From contig NC_080546.1 of assembly GCF_028640845.1 (NCBI RefSeq), positions 74,527,551 through 74,591,550 of the forward strand: a stretch of DNA of 64,000 nt. The letters run 5' to 3'. Position 1 is the stretch's first letter; every line of letters begins with the position of its first letter. The notes below the pieces were generated by a model, which saw only the letters and a program-made list of their open reading frames with translations, was not told the DNA's origin and made no database searches. The DNA comes from Ahaetulla prasina (Eukaryota > Chordata > Lepidosauria > Squamata > Colubridae). A program made the translations under genes and the position numbers. Shown here in pieces: positions 22,923 to 32,324 of this stretch.

Positions 22923-23143
22923 GTCTAGAAAGTAGAGCTTTGAGTGAACACAAAGGATCATTTTGAGTGCCAGAACTCTTTAAATTACAGATCTAGAACC
23001 TGACATTGAAGGACTGAATTCAAGTCCCACACCCACCTCCAAAGTGAATGCTGACAATTGTGCATGTAAAACCAAAGACCTTCCAAAAGTCTCTATTGAA
23101 CTGTAACTTTTAATGCATCAGAAGGAAAACAGTATAGAATGTA

Positions 23144-23478
23144 TTTCATCAAAAAAACAGTTGCATTTTAATTACATGTAAATTAAGTTACATTTGAAGT
23201 TATAAGAAAACTTCTCATTGCCCTAACTTTCCTGTGCCTTGGCTACAGTAACTTTTGGAATGTGGCCTACGGAAACTACTCAAGGCACAAGTTCATCCTC
23301 TGACATAAAGAAACGCACTATTCTCCTGCTCAAAATTCTAACAAGATCAAGAAGACTTGTTCTTGTTCTAACAAGGTGCAAGAAGCCAATGTATTCCAGT
23401 AGAAATTATCTTCCATGGATTCCTGTTATAGGATTGACTTAATTCAGAACAGGAAACTATACTACCAAGCAAATATAA
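23144..23478. other. No recognised feature
   Basis: Flank of the duplicated segment. No repeats or coding sequence I can support. Confidence 0.4.
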
Positions 23479-23716
23479 CAATGATGGCTAATCTTTTTGT
23501 TGTCGCGTGCCGAAAGCATGCACACGTGCATGTGACATTGTGTGTGCATGCCGACACTCATAATGCTATGCACATGTGACACCCCCCCGCACTCCCCCTC
23601 CCCCTGACCATGCGTACACCCCCATGCTTCCCTGCCCCCCAACCCCTGCGCACCATCTCCCACCCTCTACGCATGCATCTCCTGCATGAGCCCTGCCCCC
23701 TGCGCATGCACAGCAG
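23479..23716. mobile_element. hAT-type element, left part only
   Basis: It starts CAATGATGGCTAATCTTTTTG, the same terminus class as the element at 34535 (CCATGATGGCGAACC). The interior is CG/CA-rich with several GCATGC-like motifs. The right half is missing; the text passes into an L2 fragment near 23717. Confidence 0.65.
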
Positions 23717-24455
23717 AGGCCTGACCCTGTGCACGGTCACTCATGCGCTCGTTACCTCTCGCTTGGATTATTGTAATGCTCTCTACATGGGGCTCCCCTT
23801 GAAGTGCACTCGGAGGCTTCAGTTAGTCCAGAATGCAGCTGCGCGGGTGATAGAGGGAGCTACGCGTACTCCCACGTAACACCGCTCCTGCGCAGACTGC
23901 ACTGGCTACCTGTGGCCTTTCGAGTGCACTTTAAGGTGTTGGTTACGACCTTTAAAGCGCTCCATGGCTTAGGGCCTGGGTACTTACAGGACCACCTGCT
24001 GTTACCACATGCCTCCCACCGACCCATACGCTCTCACAGAGAGGGACTTCTCAGGGTGCCGTCCGCCAAACAATGTCGGCTGGCGGCCCCCAGGGGAAGG
24101 GCCTTCTCTGTGGGGGCTCCCACACTCTGGAACGAGCTTCCCCCGAGCTTACGCCAAATACCTGACCTTCGGACATTCCGTCGCGAACTGAAGACACACC
24201 TTTTTATTCGCGCGGGGCTGGCTTGAATTGAATTTTAATTTTAAATTTTGTAAATTTGATTAATTTTAAATGGGGTTTTTAATTCATGGCATATTTTAGT
24301 TTTTCCAGGCTAATTTTAAAATAAGTTTTTTAAATTGCATTTTAATTTGTACATTGTTATGTTTTATCTCGCCTGTACACTGCCCTGAGTCCTTCGGGAG
24401 AAGGGTGGTATAAAAATCAAATCAAATAAATAAATAAATAAATAAATAAAAGTAT
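23717..24455 (+). mobile_element. L2-like LINE 3' fragment
   Basis: It encodes the end of the L2 ORF: LCTVTHALVTSRLDYCNALY..., LQLVQNAAARVIEGAT, then after a frame change LLRRLHWLPVAFRVHF and a tail ending LKTHLFIRAGLA at about 24223. A 3' UTR ending GAGAAGGGTGGTATAAAAAT and an (AAATA)n tail follow. It is 5'-truncated. The frame break falls near 23880. Confidence 0.88.
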
Positions 24456-25249
24456 TATGTATGAAATATTAATATTCTTACTTTCTCAATTTGAGAAAAT
24501 TGTTCATATAAGACTTCCATATCTTAAGAAAAATGAACACTACTACCTCAAGCAAATGTAGCATTATTATACCATTAACAAGTACTTGCTGATAAAACAT
24601 AGAGCTGTACTCTATAGATCGGAAGATGAAAGTTGTGTTCTCACACTAGATTTATCTTCATTGTTTAAGTTGCTTGGCTTTGGATGGCTATGAGAATATT
24701 CATTTTATGTATAAAATCTATTTCTCTACTTTTAATGAGACTTTTAAGTTTGTAATGACTTTTAAGTTTTCACTAAGTCATCTACCAGATCTCAATCAAT
24801 CCAAAATAAATGCATTATTTTATGACAAGAACATATTAAGGGATTGACCCAGAATGCAAGTGGATACAAAGCTCTTGCTAGTTACAGTAGAAAAAGAAAA
24901 TGATGCAGTGATTGCTATATTATAAAGAATGTCTGAAATTATAAAGAATGAATAGGTAAAAAGAAACTTGATTTATTTGGTGCATGGAACCGCTGCTCCT
25001 TCGCAATCATTTCTCATAGAGGAAAATGTAGATGGCAGATCTTCTATATAAAACTGAACTTAACTGTTTTCTTGCATCATTACCAGTTTACATTAACTGT
25101 GAGGGAGATTGGGACTTGCTGCTGTTTCTACATAGTAGGTTTACCTGCCATTCTTGGTTGGCTGTGGCTTCCTTCTTGATGTTTCTTTAATTAGGAAATA
25201 GTTTTTTCCTTGATTGTTTATTTGAAACACTTTCTTTTTTATTTTTTTT
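24456..25249. other. No recognised feature
   Basis: AT-rich unique-looking DNA. Confidence 0.4.
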
Positions 25250-26200
25250 AATTAATTTTCTATTGTTTATATTTGTTAGAGCTTAATAAACATCGTGTTG
25301 TCTGGGTCATTTAATTTACTTAACAATACAGATTATATTCCTAATCTCCACTCCCTTTTTTCCCCAACCACTGGTAGAATAAGTTCCATGTTTGATAATT
25401 TTCTGCATCTTCTTTCTGTTTCATTTTCAGTGTAAGTCTGTCCATTTCTGCACAATCTAGTATCTTCCTAATTATCTCCTCATCTCGCGGTGTTTTTTCA
25501 TTTTTCCAATATTGTGCGAATATAATCCTTGCTGCTGTTAGAATAGAATAGAATAGAATTTATTGGCCAAGTGTGATTGGACACACAAGGAATTTGTTTT
25601 GGTGCATATGCTGTCAGTGTACATAAAAGAAAAAGAAAAAGGAAAAAAAAGCTTCATCAAAGGCACAACATTTACAACACAAAAGATGGTCATAGGTTGC
25701 AATTTAACCCTTAATGATAGCAACAAAAAGTTACAGTCATACAGTCATAAATGGAAAGAGATTGGTGATGAAAACAATGAGAAGATTAATAGTAGTGTAG
25801 ATTTAGTAAATAGTTTTACAGTGTTGAGGGAATTATTTGTTTAGCAGAGTGATGGCCTTCAGGAAAAAACTGTTCTTGTGTCTAGTTGTTCTGGTGTGCA
25901 GTGCTCTATAACATCATTTTGATGGTAGGAGTTGAAACAGTTTGTGTCCAGGATGTGAGGGATCTGTAAATATTTTCACGGCCCTCTTCTTGATTCGTGG
26001 CATGCAATTTTAATAATATACTTTGCTTATCAAGTTTTTGTATGTTATACCTAGTAAAAACAGTTCAGGCTTAAAATCTGCATGTTTTCCTATCATCTTT
26101 TCTAACCATTTATGTATCTTTGCCCAATTTTTTGTTGTTGTTGCTTTAACACAAATCCAGGACACACTTTCTTTTAGACAATCAAAAGTCTAGGAAGGAA
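25250..26200 (-). mobile_element. L1 LINE ORF2 3' fragment, interrupted by LINE-A
   Basis: On the minus strand, about 26195 to 25350 encodes the C-terminal region of L1 ORF2. Readable blocks are NWAKIHKWLEKMIGK, FKPELFLLGIT, MLTAARIIFAQYWKNE, RKILDCAEMDRLTLK and a final NLFYQWLGKKGSG. The coding text is split between LLKLH and MLTAAR by a later LINE-A insertion (25541-25999). This is the only L1 sequence I recognised in the window. Confidence 0.8.
25541..25999 (-). mobile_element. LINE-A, short 3' copy
   Basis: It begins at the left with (GAATA)n and the 3' UTR, then encodes the last ~50 codons of LINE-A, and stops near 25999 at ...GATTCGTG. It is inserted in the L1 fragment. The 5' truncation is severe; the target duplication is too short to call. 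Confidence 0.85.
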
Positions 26201-26413
26201 GGAAACAACCTAGGATGTATACTGTCCAATTGCCAACACAGAGACAAGCAATAGCAACAAACCCAACAAACCCAAACACAATTCTCCTTTCAACAATGTA
26301 CAGGATCTGTTTGGATTAGGTTGTATCCAAATTTGAATAAAGGACTTCCTTTATTCAAGGAAATAAATGGATTTCCTTCATAAGAGGAAATCCAGGCAAA
26401 TGACTGCCTTGAT

Positions 26414-26417
26414 GGAA

Positions 26418-26452
<35 letters not shown>

Positions 26453-26607
26453 AGAAAAAGAAGAAGAAGAAGAGGAGGAGGAGGAGGAGGAGGAGGAGGA
26501 GGAGGAGGAAGAAGAAGAAGAAGAAGAAGAAGAAGAAGAAGAAGAAGAAGAAGAAGAAGAAGAAGAAGAAGAAGAAGAAGAAAGAGAGAAAAAGAGAGAG
26601 AGAGAGA
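26414..26607 (+). repeat. Homopurine microsatellite: (GA)n, (GAG)n, (GAA)n
   Basis: An uninterrupted 194-bp purine run. It contains (GA)~14, mixed GAA/GAAAA, (GAG)~12, (GAA)~25 and (GA)n again. Glu-rich and Leu/Ser-rich ORFs across it are translation artefacts. The sequence could form triplex DNA; that is inference from composition. Confidence 0.97.
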
Positions 26608-26684
26608 CACCAGAGAGAGAGAGACAGAGAGAAAGACAGAGAAACACAAAACTAATTGATATGTCTAGGACACATTATGCCCAA

Positions 26685-26763
26685 GGCTAGGTGTTTACAG
26701 CTTCATGCTTCTAGGAGCTTCTAGGAGCTTCTCCTAGAAGCACAAAGCTGTAAACACCTAGCC
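26685..26763. repeat. 33-bp-arm hairpin
   Basis: The left arm begins GGCTAGGTGTTTACAGC and its inverse ends GCTGTAAACACCTAGCC. The arms are 33 bp with a 2-bp mismatch (CA against TG) and a loop of about 13 bases. The right arm runs directly into the hammerhead-like motif, so the structure looks like the inverted end of a Penelope-like element. Confidence 0.85.
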
Positions 26764-26796
26764 TGAAGATGACGAATGGGATTTCGTCGAAAAGTC
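26763..26796 (+). ncRNA. Hammerhead-like ribozyme motif, probable Penelope-like relic
   Basis: Order: CTGAAGA (26763-26769, fitting CUGANGA), one unpaired T, GACGAA (26771-26776), loop TGGGAT, TTCGTC (26783-26788, a perfect 6-bp stem with GACGAA), GAAA (26789-26792), then AGTC, a candidate UH cleavage triplet context. Penelope-like retroelements are known to carry small hammerheads with minimal helix III. Helix I pairing around this copy (TAGC against ACCA) is poor, and the extra T before stem II is not canonical. Activity is doubtful. Confidence 0.45.
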
Positions 26797-26882
26797 ACCA
26801 AGACACTTCCAATTTTACGCGGGAGAAAACCCGAATAACCAAAGACCTACATACAAACACCCACGAAAACCTCAGAAAACAT

Positions 26883-26902
26883 ACACACACACACACACAC
26901 AT
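26883..26902 (+). repeat. (AC)n microsatellite
   Basis: About ten AC dinucleotides, shortly downstream of the hammerhead-like motif. Confidence 0.9.
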
Positions 26903-27408
26903 ATATTCAAATGGTTGGTTTTCCATGAGGTCTTTTAGCAGAAATTTAAATGATGGACAGGCTTAAATTCTAATTCAGATTTGTACATAAGATACCATCA
27001 AATTTCAAATGGAGGTTTTCATCTTCCAATTAGAAGAACAAACAGATTATACCTTGAAATAGCTCCTAGCAACAGCAAACGTGAAGCTCAATCATTGCAT
27101 AGCACTGTATATTCTGCAGCCTAGGAGATCAAGAGCCTTGAAAGATGGCTTCATGGTCTGTTGCACTTCTGCCATATAAATCCACTGAAGGCCATATCAA
27201 GGTCTTAGAAATTGTTTGCAGTCAGTGTTGGATGGTATTGAAAAATGAATTAACTTGAAAGGTAATATTTCTATTTTATTAATAATAAATTCTTTTTAGA
27301 GCACTATCAGATATAGTTCTTTTGTACCTCTTTACAAACTAATAATCAAAAAATTATGGATGTCAATGTTATTTGAATTACATGAGATATTATATATTCT
27401 TCAGGATG
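26903..27408. other. No recognised feature
   Basis: AT-rich sequence. Confidence 0.4.
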
Positions 27409-27535
27409 AGTAGGGTAGGATAGAGTAGGGTAGGATAGAATAGAATAGAATAGAATAGAATAGAATAGAATAGAATAGAATAGAATAGAATAGAATAGGT
27501 TTATTTGGCCAAGTGTGATTAGACACCCAAGGAAC
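27409..27535 (-). repeat. (AATAG)n microsatellite with LINE-A tail
   Basis: An imperfect TAGGG/TAGGA part (27409-27436) leads into about twelve TAGAA units (to 27498). These are joined to ~37 bp of LINE-A 3' end (GGCCAAGTGTGATTAGACAC). The LINE contributes only its last few dozen bases, and the pentamer array is much longer than the tails at 427 and 25541. Confidence 0.9.
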
Positions 27536-28643
27536 AGAATGTTCAAATTATTCATTCATTCAAAAATATTCAAAACACACAAGGAACAAGGAATAGAATA
27601 TTCAAATTGAAAAATGAAACGGAGGTAAATTTCAATTCATGCTATAAAATGTATATCCATTATGATATGATTACTGATATCCATGATAGAAAGATCCAAA
27701 CAAATAGGTTTTCAATGAGTATTTCTAATGAAAAAAATTAAAAATAATAAACAAATAGAATTTATCAGTATGAAGAATTATTTTTTGGTCTGGTAAATGT
27801 TATACTGTGAATCGAATTTAAAATCTAGGAATAATCCAGAAAACTAAAGGCTATTCAAAAATTGGTTCAGCACAATTCATTTATGGAGTACATTGCCATG
27901 TGTATATTAATTGGACAATAACTACTTTAAGTATTTAATATTTTTTCCTATGTGATTTTTTTTTAAAGTTCATGATTTCAGGACTATAAATATCAGCTGG
28001 ATTTATCTTGAATGAAAGGGCCTTGAAATTTGGAAGGACTAATTAGATTTATTTCTGGTCACTTTACAAAATGATAAAATAGCTCATACATGACTATAAT
28101 CTCCAAATATTTAACATATTCTATACATATCCTTCCATACATTACATGCAAGAAGTGATATTTTAATAAATAAAACAAACAAGGACAAAAGAAGATTAGG
28201 AATCATACCTTGATTTATGCTTTATTCATATGTGTGAAGATTCATGTTTTGGCTGTAAGATTAAAACATGATTAAATCTTATATACAAATTTGTCATCCA
28301 AAACTCTACCAAATAAACAAGCTGAATACATTTTCCAGTTCTTCCAAATTCTCCTCTGGCATTAACCTACTTCTAGAGGGAAGCGTGTGTTAAATAAACA
28401 CATTTAAGAATTAAATAGATTCCATAATTTGGAGCATAAAATGTGATGCAGTATGTCTCACCTCCACCCACAAAATATTTTCTTATTTATAACAAATGGA
28501 AGACCTAAATCATGTTACATCATGAAATAGTGTCTGAAATAAATTATCATTTTCTTTGTTGTACCATTTGTTAGTAAGGCAGAAAAAAGTTAACAGTTAA
28601 AGCAATGACAATTGCTGATCTGAATAACTGTCACAATACATTC
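27536..28643. other. No recognised feature
   Basis: About 1.1 kb of AT-rich DNA with no identifiable element or ORF. It ends at the ACTTGAAC target duplication. Confidence 0.45.
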
Positions 28644-28713
28644 ACTTGAACTGGGGGTGAAATCTACTTACCTCCCTTACCAGTTCAGAAGTGCACACAC
28701 CGTGCAGACCTTC

Positions 28714-28745
28714 TGCGCATGCGCAAAACCTTCTGCGCATGCGCA
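28714..28745. promoter_or_regulatory. Two NRF1-like palindromes
   Basis: TGCGCATGCGCA occurs at 28714-28725 and again at 28734-28745. This fits the NRF1 consensus (YGCGCAYGCGCR). The sites are inside an hAT-derived element, so they were brought in by transposition. Whether they bind anything in vivo is unknown. Confidence 0.5.
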
Positions 28746-28760
28746 GAAGATAAAAAACAT

Positions 28761-28790
28761 ATTACTTCCTGGTTAAAACCAGGAAGTAAT
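28761..28790. repeat. 30-bp palindrome with inverted ETS-like cores
   Basis: ATTACTTCCTGGTT, two central A's, then AACCAGGAAGTAAT: 14-bp perfect arms. Each arm contains the ETS-type core AGGAAGT. It is internal to the hAT-derived element. Confidence 0.85.
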
Positions 28791-28897
28791 GACACCTGGG
28801 CGGGTGGTTGCTACTGGATCACCGAATCACTGGCCAGGATCACTACCAGATCACGAGATCTGATGATAACCAGGAGCATTTAACCCCGGACTTGAAC

Positions 28898-29321
28898 TAT
28901 GGTTTAATAAAATAAAATGAATATGGAAATGTCACAAGGTGAAATTCAAGAGATTGTATTTTCTGTGTTAAAAAGCAGAAGCGCAAACATTTCATCTCTC
29001 ATTGTGGAAATAATTTGGGATAATTAACAGAATAAACTGAAACAATTGGGGAAGATGTTTCCATTGATTTTAGTAACATTTTTGAAGTGTATCAATGAAC
29101 AGTTTGTGTTGGTAGAAAAGGGGCAAACTGGAAGATAAGATGGCCTGTAGCTACCAAGTAGTAATTAACAGACCTATTAGGTAGGGTCACTATCAGTATT
29201 GTTCAGTAACTATTGAGGTCGAGTATTTCAATGATCATTTATGTGTATTGAATGTAGTCTCACTCCCTTGCCTAAGTATTTCCAAATTTTATTTTAAATT
29301 TCCAACCACAATCAAAAAACA
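28898..29321. other. No recognised feature
   Basis: AT-rich sequence between an hAT element and the CT microsatellite. Confidence 0.4.
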
Positions 29322-29383
29322 TCTCTGTCTCTCTCTCTCTCTCTCCCTCCCTCCCTCTCTCTCTCCCTCTCTCTCTCTCTCCT
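29322..29383 (+). repeat. (CT)n / (CCCT)n microsatellite
   Basis: About 60 bp of CT repeats with interspersed CCCT units, directly upstream of LINE-C. Confidence 0.95.
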
Positions 29384-29419
29384 TGTGTGTAACTTACAAC
29401 TTCTGCACTGCAAAAACAT

Positions 29420-30723
29420 ATGGACTTCAAATCTTGATCAAGGCAAATCAATAGATGCAATCTACATAGACTTCTGCAAAGCTTTTGACTCAGTAGTACA
29501 CGATAAACTTCTCCTAAAACTAATATCCTATGGCATCTCAGGACCCCTCCACAAATGGATATCTACTTTTCTGTCTAACAGACAACAAGTGGTCAAAATT
29601 GGCAATGCTCTATCAAATCCTGTTCCTGTCAAGAGTGGCATTCCTCAAGGCAGCGTTCTTGGACCAACACTCTTTATACTATACATTAATGATCTTTGTG
29701 ACCACATCTCAAGTAATTGTGTTCTCTTTGCTGATGATGTCAAACTATTTAACATCACAGACAACACTTCTACCATTCAAAACGACCTTGATCATCTAAC
29801 CGCTTGGTCTAAAAATTGGCAGCTCCAAATTTCAACCAGCAAATGCTCAGTCTTACATATAGGAAAAAAGAACCCAAAAACTAAGTACATACTAGATGGA
29901 CATTACCTTACAGATGACCCCCATCCCATTAAAGACCTTGGAGTTTTCATGTCAAATGATCTAAGTGCCAAAGCCCACTGCAATTACATAGCAAAAAAAG
30001 CTCTAAGAGTTGTAAACCTAATCTTGCGTAGTTTCTTTTCCAAAAACACCACACTATTAACCAGAGCATATAAAACATTTGCTAGACCAATTCTAGAATA
30101 CAGCTCGCCTGTTTGGAACCCTCACCACATCTCTGACATCAATACAATTGAACGTGTCCAGAAATATTTTACAAGAAGAGTTCTCCATTCCTCTGAAAAC
30201 AATAGAATACCCTATCCCACCAGACTTGAAATCCTAGGCTTAGAAAACTTGGAACTCCGTCGCCTTCGACAAGACCTAAGCTTAACTCACAGAATCATCT
30301 ATTGTAATGTCCTTCCGGTTAAAGACTACTTCAGCTTTAATTGCAATAATACTAGAGCAACTAATAGATTTAAACTTAATGTCAACCGCTTTAATCTAGA
30401 TTGCAGAAAATATGACTTCTGTAACAGAATCATCAGTGCTTGGAACACTTTACCTGACTCTGTGGTCTCTTCCCATAATCCTAAAAGCTTTATCCAAAAA
30501 CTTTCTACTATTGACCTCACCCCATTCCTAAGAGGACCATAAGGGGCATGCATAAGCGCACAAACGTGCCTACCGTTCCTGTCCTATTGTTTTTCTTTTC
30601 TTCTTTCTATATATATGCTTATACCTCCTTATATTTACCCATATATGTTTATATACTATATAATCTTTTGTATGATTCCTACATATATTGTTGTGACAAA
30701 ATAAATAAATAAATAAAATAAAA
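29420..30723 (+). mobile_element. LINE-C: 5'-truncated Jockey-superfamily LINE (CR1/L3-like)
   Basis: A plus-strand LINE, 5'-truncated inside the reverse transcriptase. It has an open ORF to 30542, a 180-bp 3' UTR and the tail TGTTGTGACAAAATAAATAA ending near 30723. Copies of the same family are at 35874 (tail only), 37405, 44697, 45587 and, as a diverged subfamily, 60009-61000 and 61900-62410. It is the best-preserved LINE coding region in the window. Confidence 0.9.
29421..30542 (+). pseudogene. LINE-C reverse transcriptase, uninterrupted but 5'-truncated
   Basis: 374 codons without a stop from WTSNLDQGKSIDAI to the terminal LTPFLRGP. Domain blocks are IYIDFCKAFDSVVHDK (palm, first Asp), [12 protein letters not shown], then the catalytic VLFADDVKLF near 29730, LQISTSKCSVLHIG, and a C-terminal domain with RRVLHSS, LELRRLRQDL and YDFCNRIISAWNTLPDS. 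The upstream ATG at 29385 is fortuitous and lies in flanking sequence. The endonuclease and N-terminal reverse transcriptase are absent, so it cannot retrotranspose, but its intact frame implies a fairly recent insertion. Confidence 0.9.
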
Positions 30724-30770
30724 TCAGTATGGTATGGTATGGTATAGTACTGCAATGCAATGCAATGCAG
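30724..30770 (+). repeat. Two short pentamer repeats
   Basis: (GGTAT)n at about 30730-30746 is followed by (GCAAT)n at about 30753-30769, immediately after the LINE-C tail. Confidence 0.8.
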
Positions 30771-31079
30771 AATTGAAGGATACAAATGCCATCTTAATTT
30801 CATGTTGTCCTAGTGAACATTCTTGTTGTCTCACCACAGTGAGATATTATAGCAGGACTCGTGGCAGCTGGTGAAGGGGATACCTTGTGGATCTCAGCAC
30901 AAGAAGCATTTTATAGACGAGAAATAACAGGCAAATAGGAAATGACTAACTTATTGTGAGATACCATAATTTTGTGAGGGTAATACAAAATAAAGTCAAG
31001 AAAACAACTGGTGGCAGAGGATTATAGTTGCCAATGGTTTTCCTACTTACAGTTATTAGAAAAAATTAATCCCCCCCCC
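30771..31079. other. No recognised feature
   Basis: AT-rich sequence ending in a 12-base poly-C run near 31071. Confidence 0.4.
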
Positions 31080-31200
31080 CCTAACAATGAGAACAATTAA
31101 CCAGTGGAATGACTTGTCTTCAGAAATTGTAGGTGCTCCCTCACTGGAGGCTTTTAAAAAGAGACTGGACATCCACTTATCTAGAATGGTATAAGGTATA
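31080..31200 (+). mobile_element. CR1 LINE 3' scrap
   Basis: It encodes the last ~35 residues of CR1 (RTINQWNDL..., GAPSLEAFKKRLD). No 3' UTR terminal block follows, so both ends are truncated. Confidence 0.75.
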
Positions 31201-31344
31201 ACTCATAAGGACTTTTTGCATTAAAAAGAGTTATGATTTGACAGGATAGATTATAGAAAAAGAAAGTCATAATATAAATTTGGAAAAAGAAGTAGATATA
31301 ATTGCTGTAGAAGAAGTTCAAAAGAGACTTTGTTCTACTACTTT

Positions 31345-32291
31345 GTTCTACTTTGTTCTTGCTTAAAAATCTTTACTGACCAATTGGCCCCCATCTTCAT
31401 CCGTATCGTCAATAAATTGTTAGACATGCGCTATGTTCCTTCTTGCTTCAAAGGCTCTGCTATCATCTCAGTGCTGAAGAAGCCCACCATCAAGAAACTG
31501 AATGACTACAGACCAGTTGCTCTAGCATCTGTAGTTATGGAAAACCTTTGAAAGGCTAGTGCTGTCTCACTTGAAAACCATCATGGATCTGCTGTTAGAC
31601 CTCCTGCAAATTGCATACCGAGCAAATAGATCAACAGATGATGCTGTTAATATGGCTCTGCACTACATCCTACAACATCCTGAATCTCCAGAGACCTACA
31701 CAAGTCTATAAGTCCACTTTGTAGACTTTACTTCAGCATTCAACACCATCATTCCAGACATTCTTCTAACTAAACACACTTGTAAATTGATCATAAGCTT
31801 CTGAACAGACAGGAGGCAGCAGGCGAAGCTAAGCAAAATCACATCAGATACCTGTACAATTAGCACAGCCCGCACCCCACCCCAAGGCTGTGTGCTCTCT
31901 CCACTTCTCTTCTCTCTATATATATACCAAAGACTGCATCTCAAATGATCCATCTGTTAAACTACTGAAGTTCACAGATGACATAACAGTAATAGGTCTC
32001 ATTCGAGACAATGATGAATTCTCATACAGATGGGAGGTTGAACCTCTGGTGGCTCAGCAGACTAAGTCTGTCTGTTATTAACACAGCTGCTTGCAATTAC
32101 TGCAAGTTCAAGTCCCACCAGGCCCAAGGTTGACTCAGCCTTCCATCCTTTATAAGGTAGGTAAAATGAGGACCCAGATTGTTGGGGGCAATTAAGTTGA
32201 CTTTGTATATAATATACAAATGGATGAAGACTATTGCTTAACACAGTGTAAGCCGCCCTGAGTCTTTGGAGAAGGGCGGGATATAAATTCA

Positions 32292-32324
<33 letters not shown>

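Larger units (their letters stand above)
21180..23143 (+). repeat. Duplicated segment A, copy 2 (about 1.96 kb)
   Basis: Direct repeat of 15386-17328. It starts abruptly at the truncation point of LTR-2 (AGCT|TGGATTGGAACATCC) and continues past the GAATGTA where LTR-2 is inserted in copy 1 into TTTCATC without interruption. It is therefore an LTR-free version of the same site. Confidence 0.93.
28652..28889. mobile_element. hAT-type non-autonomous element (238 bp)
   Basis: The ends are TGGGGGTGAAATC and GCATTTAACCCCGG, the same class as the nested element at 22025. A perfect 8-bp target duplication ACTTGAAC flanks it (28644-28651 and 28890-28897). It carries two copies of a CG palindrome and a 30-bp inverted repeat, listed separately. 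Confidence 0.9.

Noticed and set aside
15386..23143. Segment A copies as giant LTRs of LTR-2
   Set aside because: The 1.95-kb repeats contain nested hAT elements with their own target duplications and unrelated flank. LTR-2 has its own TG...CA LTR inside, so the repeats are duplicated host DNA.
26290..26690. Glu-rich and Leu/Ser/Pro-rich ORFs of 89-119 codons
   Set aside because: They are translations of the homopurine microsatellite in different frames, not proteins.
27409..27500. CRISPR-like or satellite array
   Set aside because: Simple pentamer repeats without spacers; explained as a LINE-tail microsatellite.
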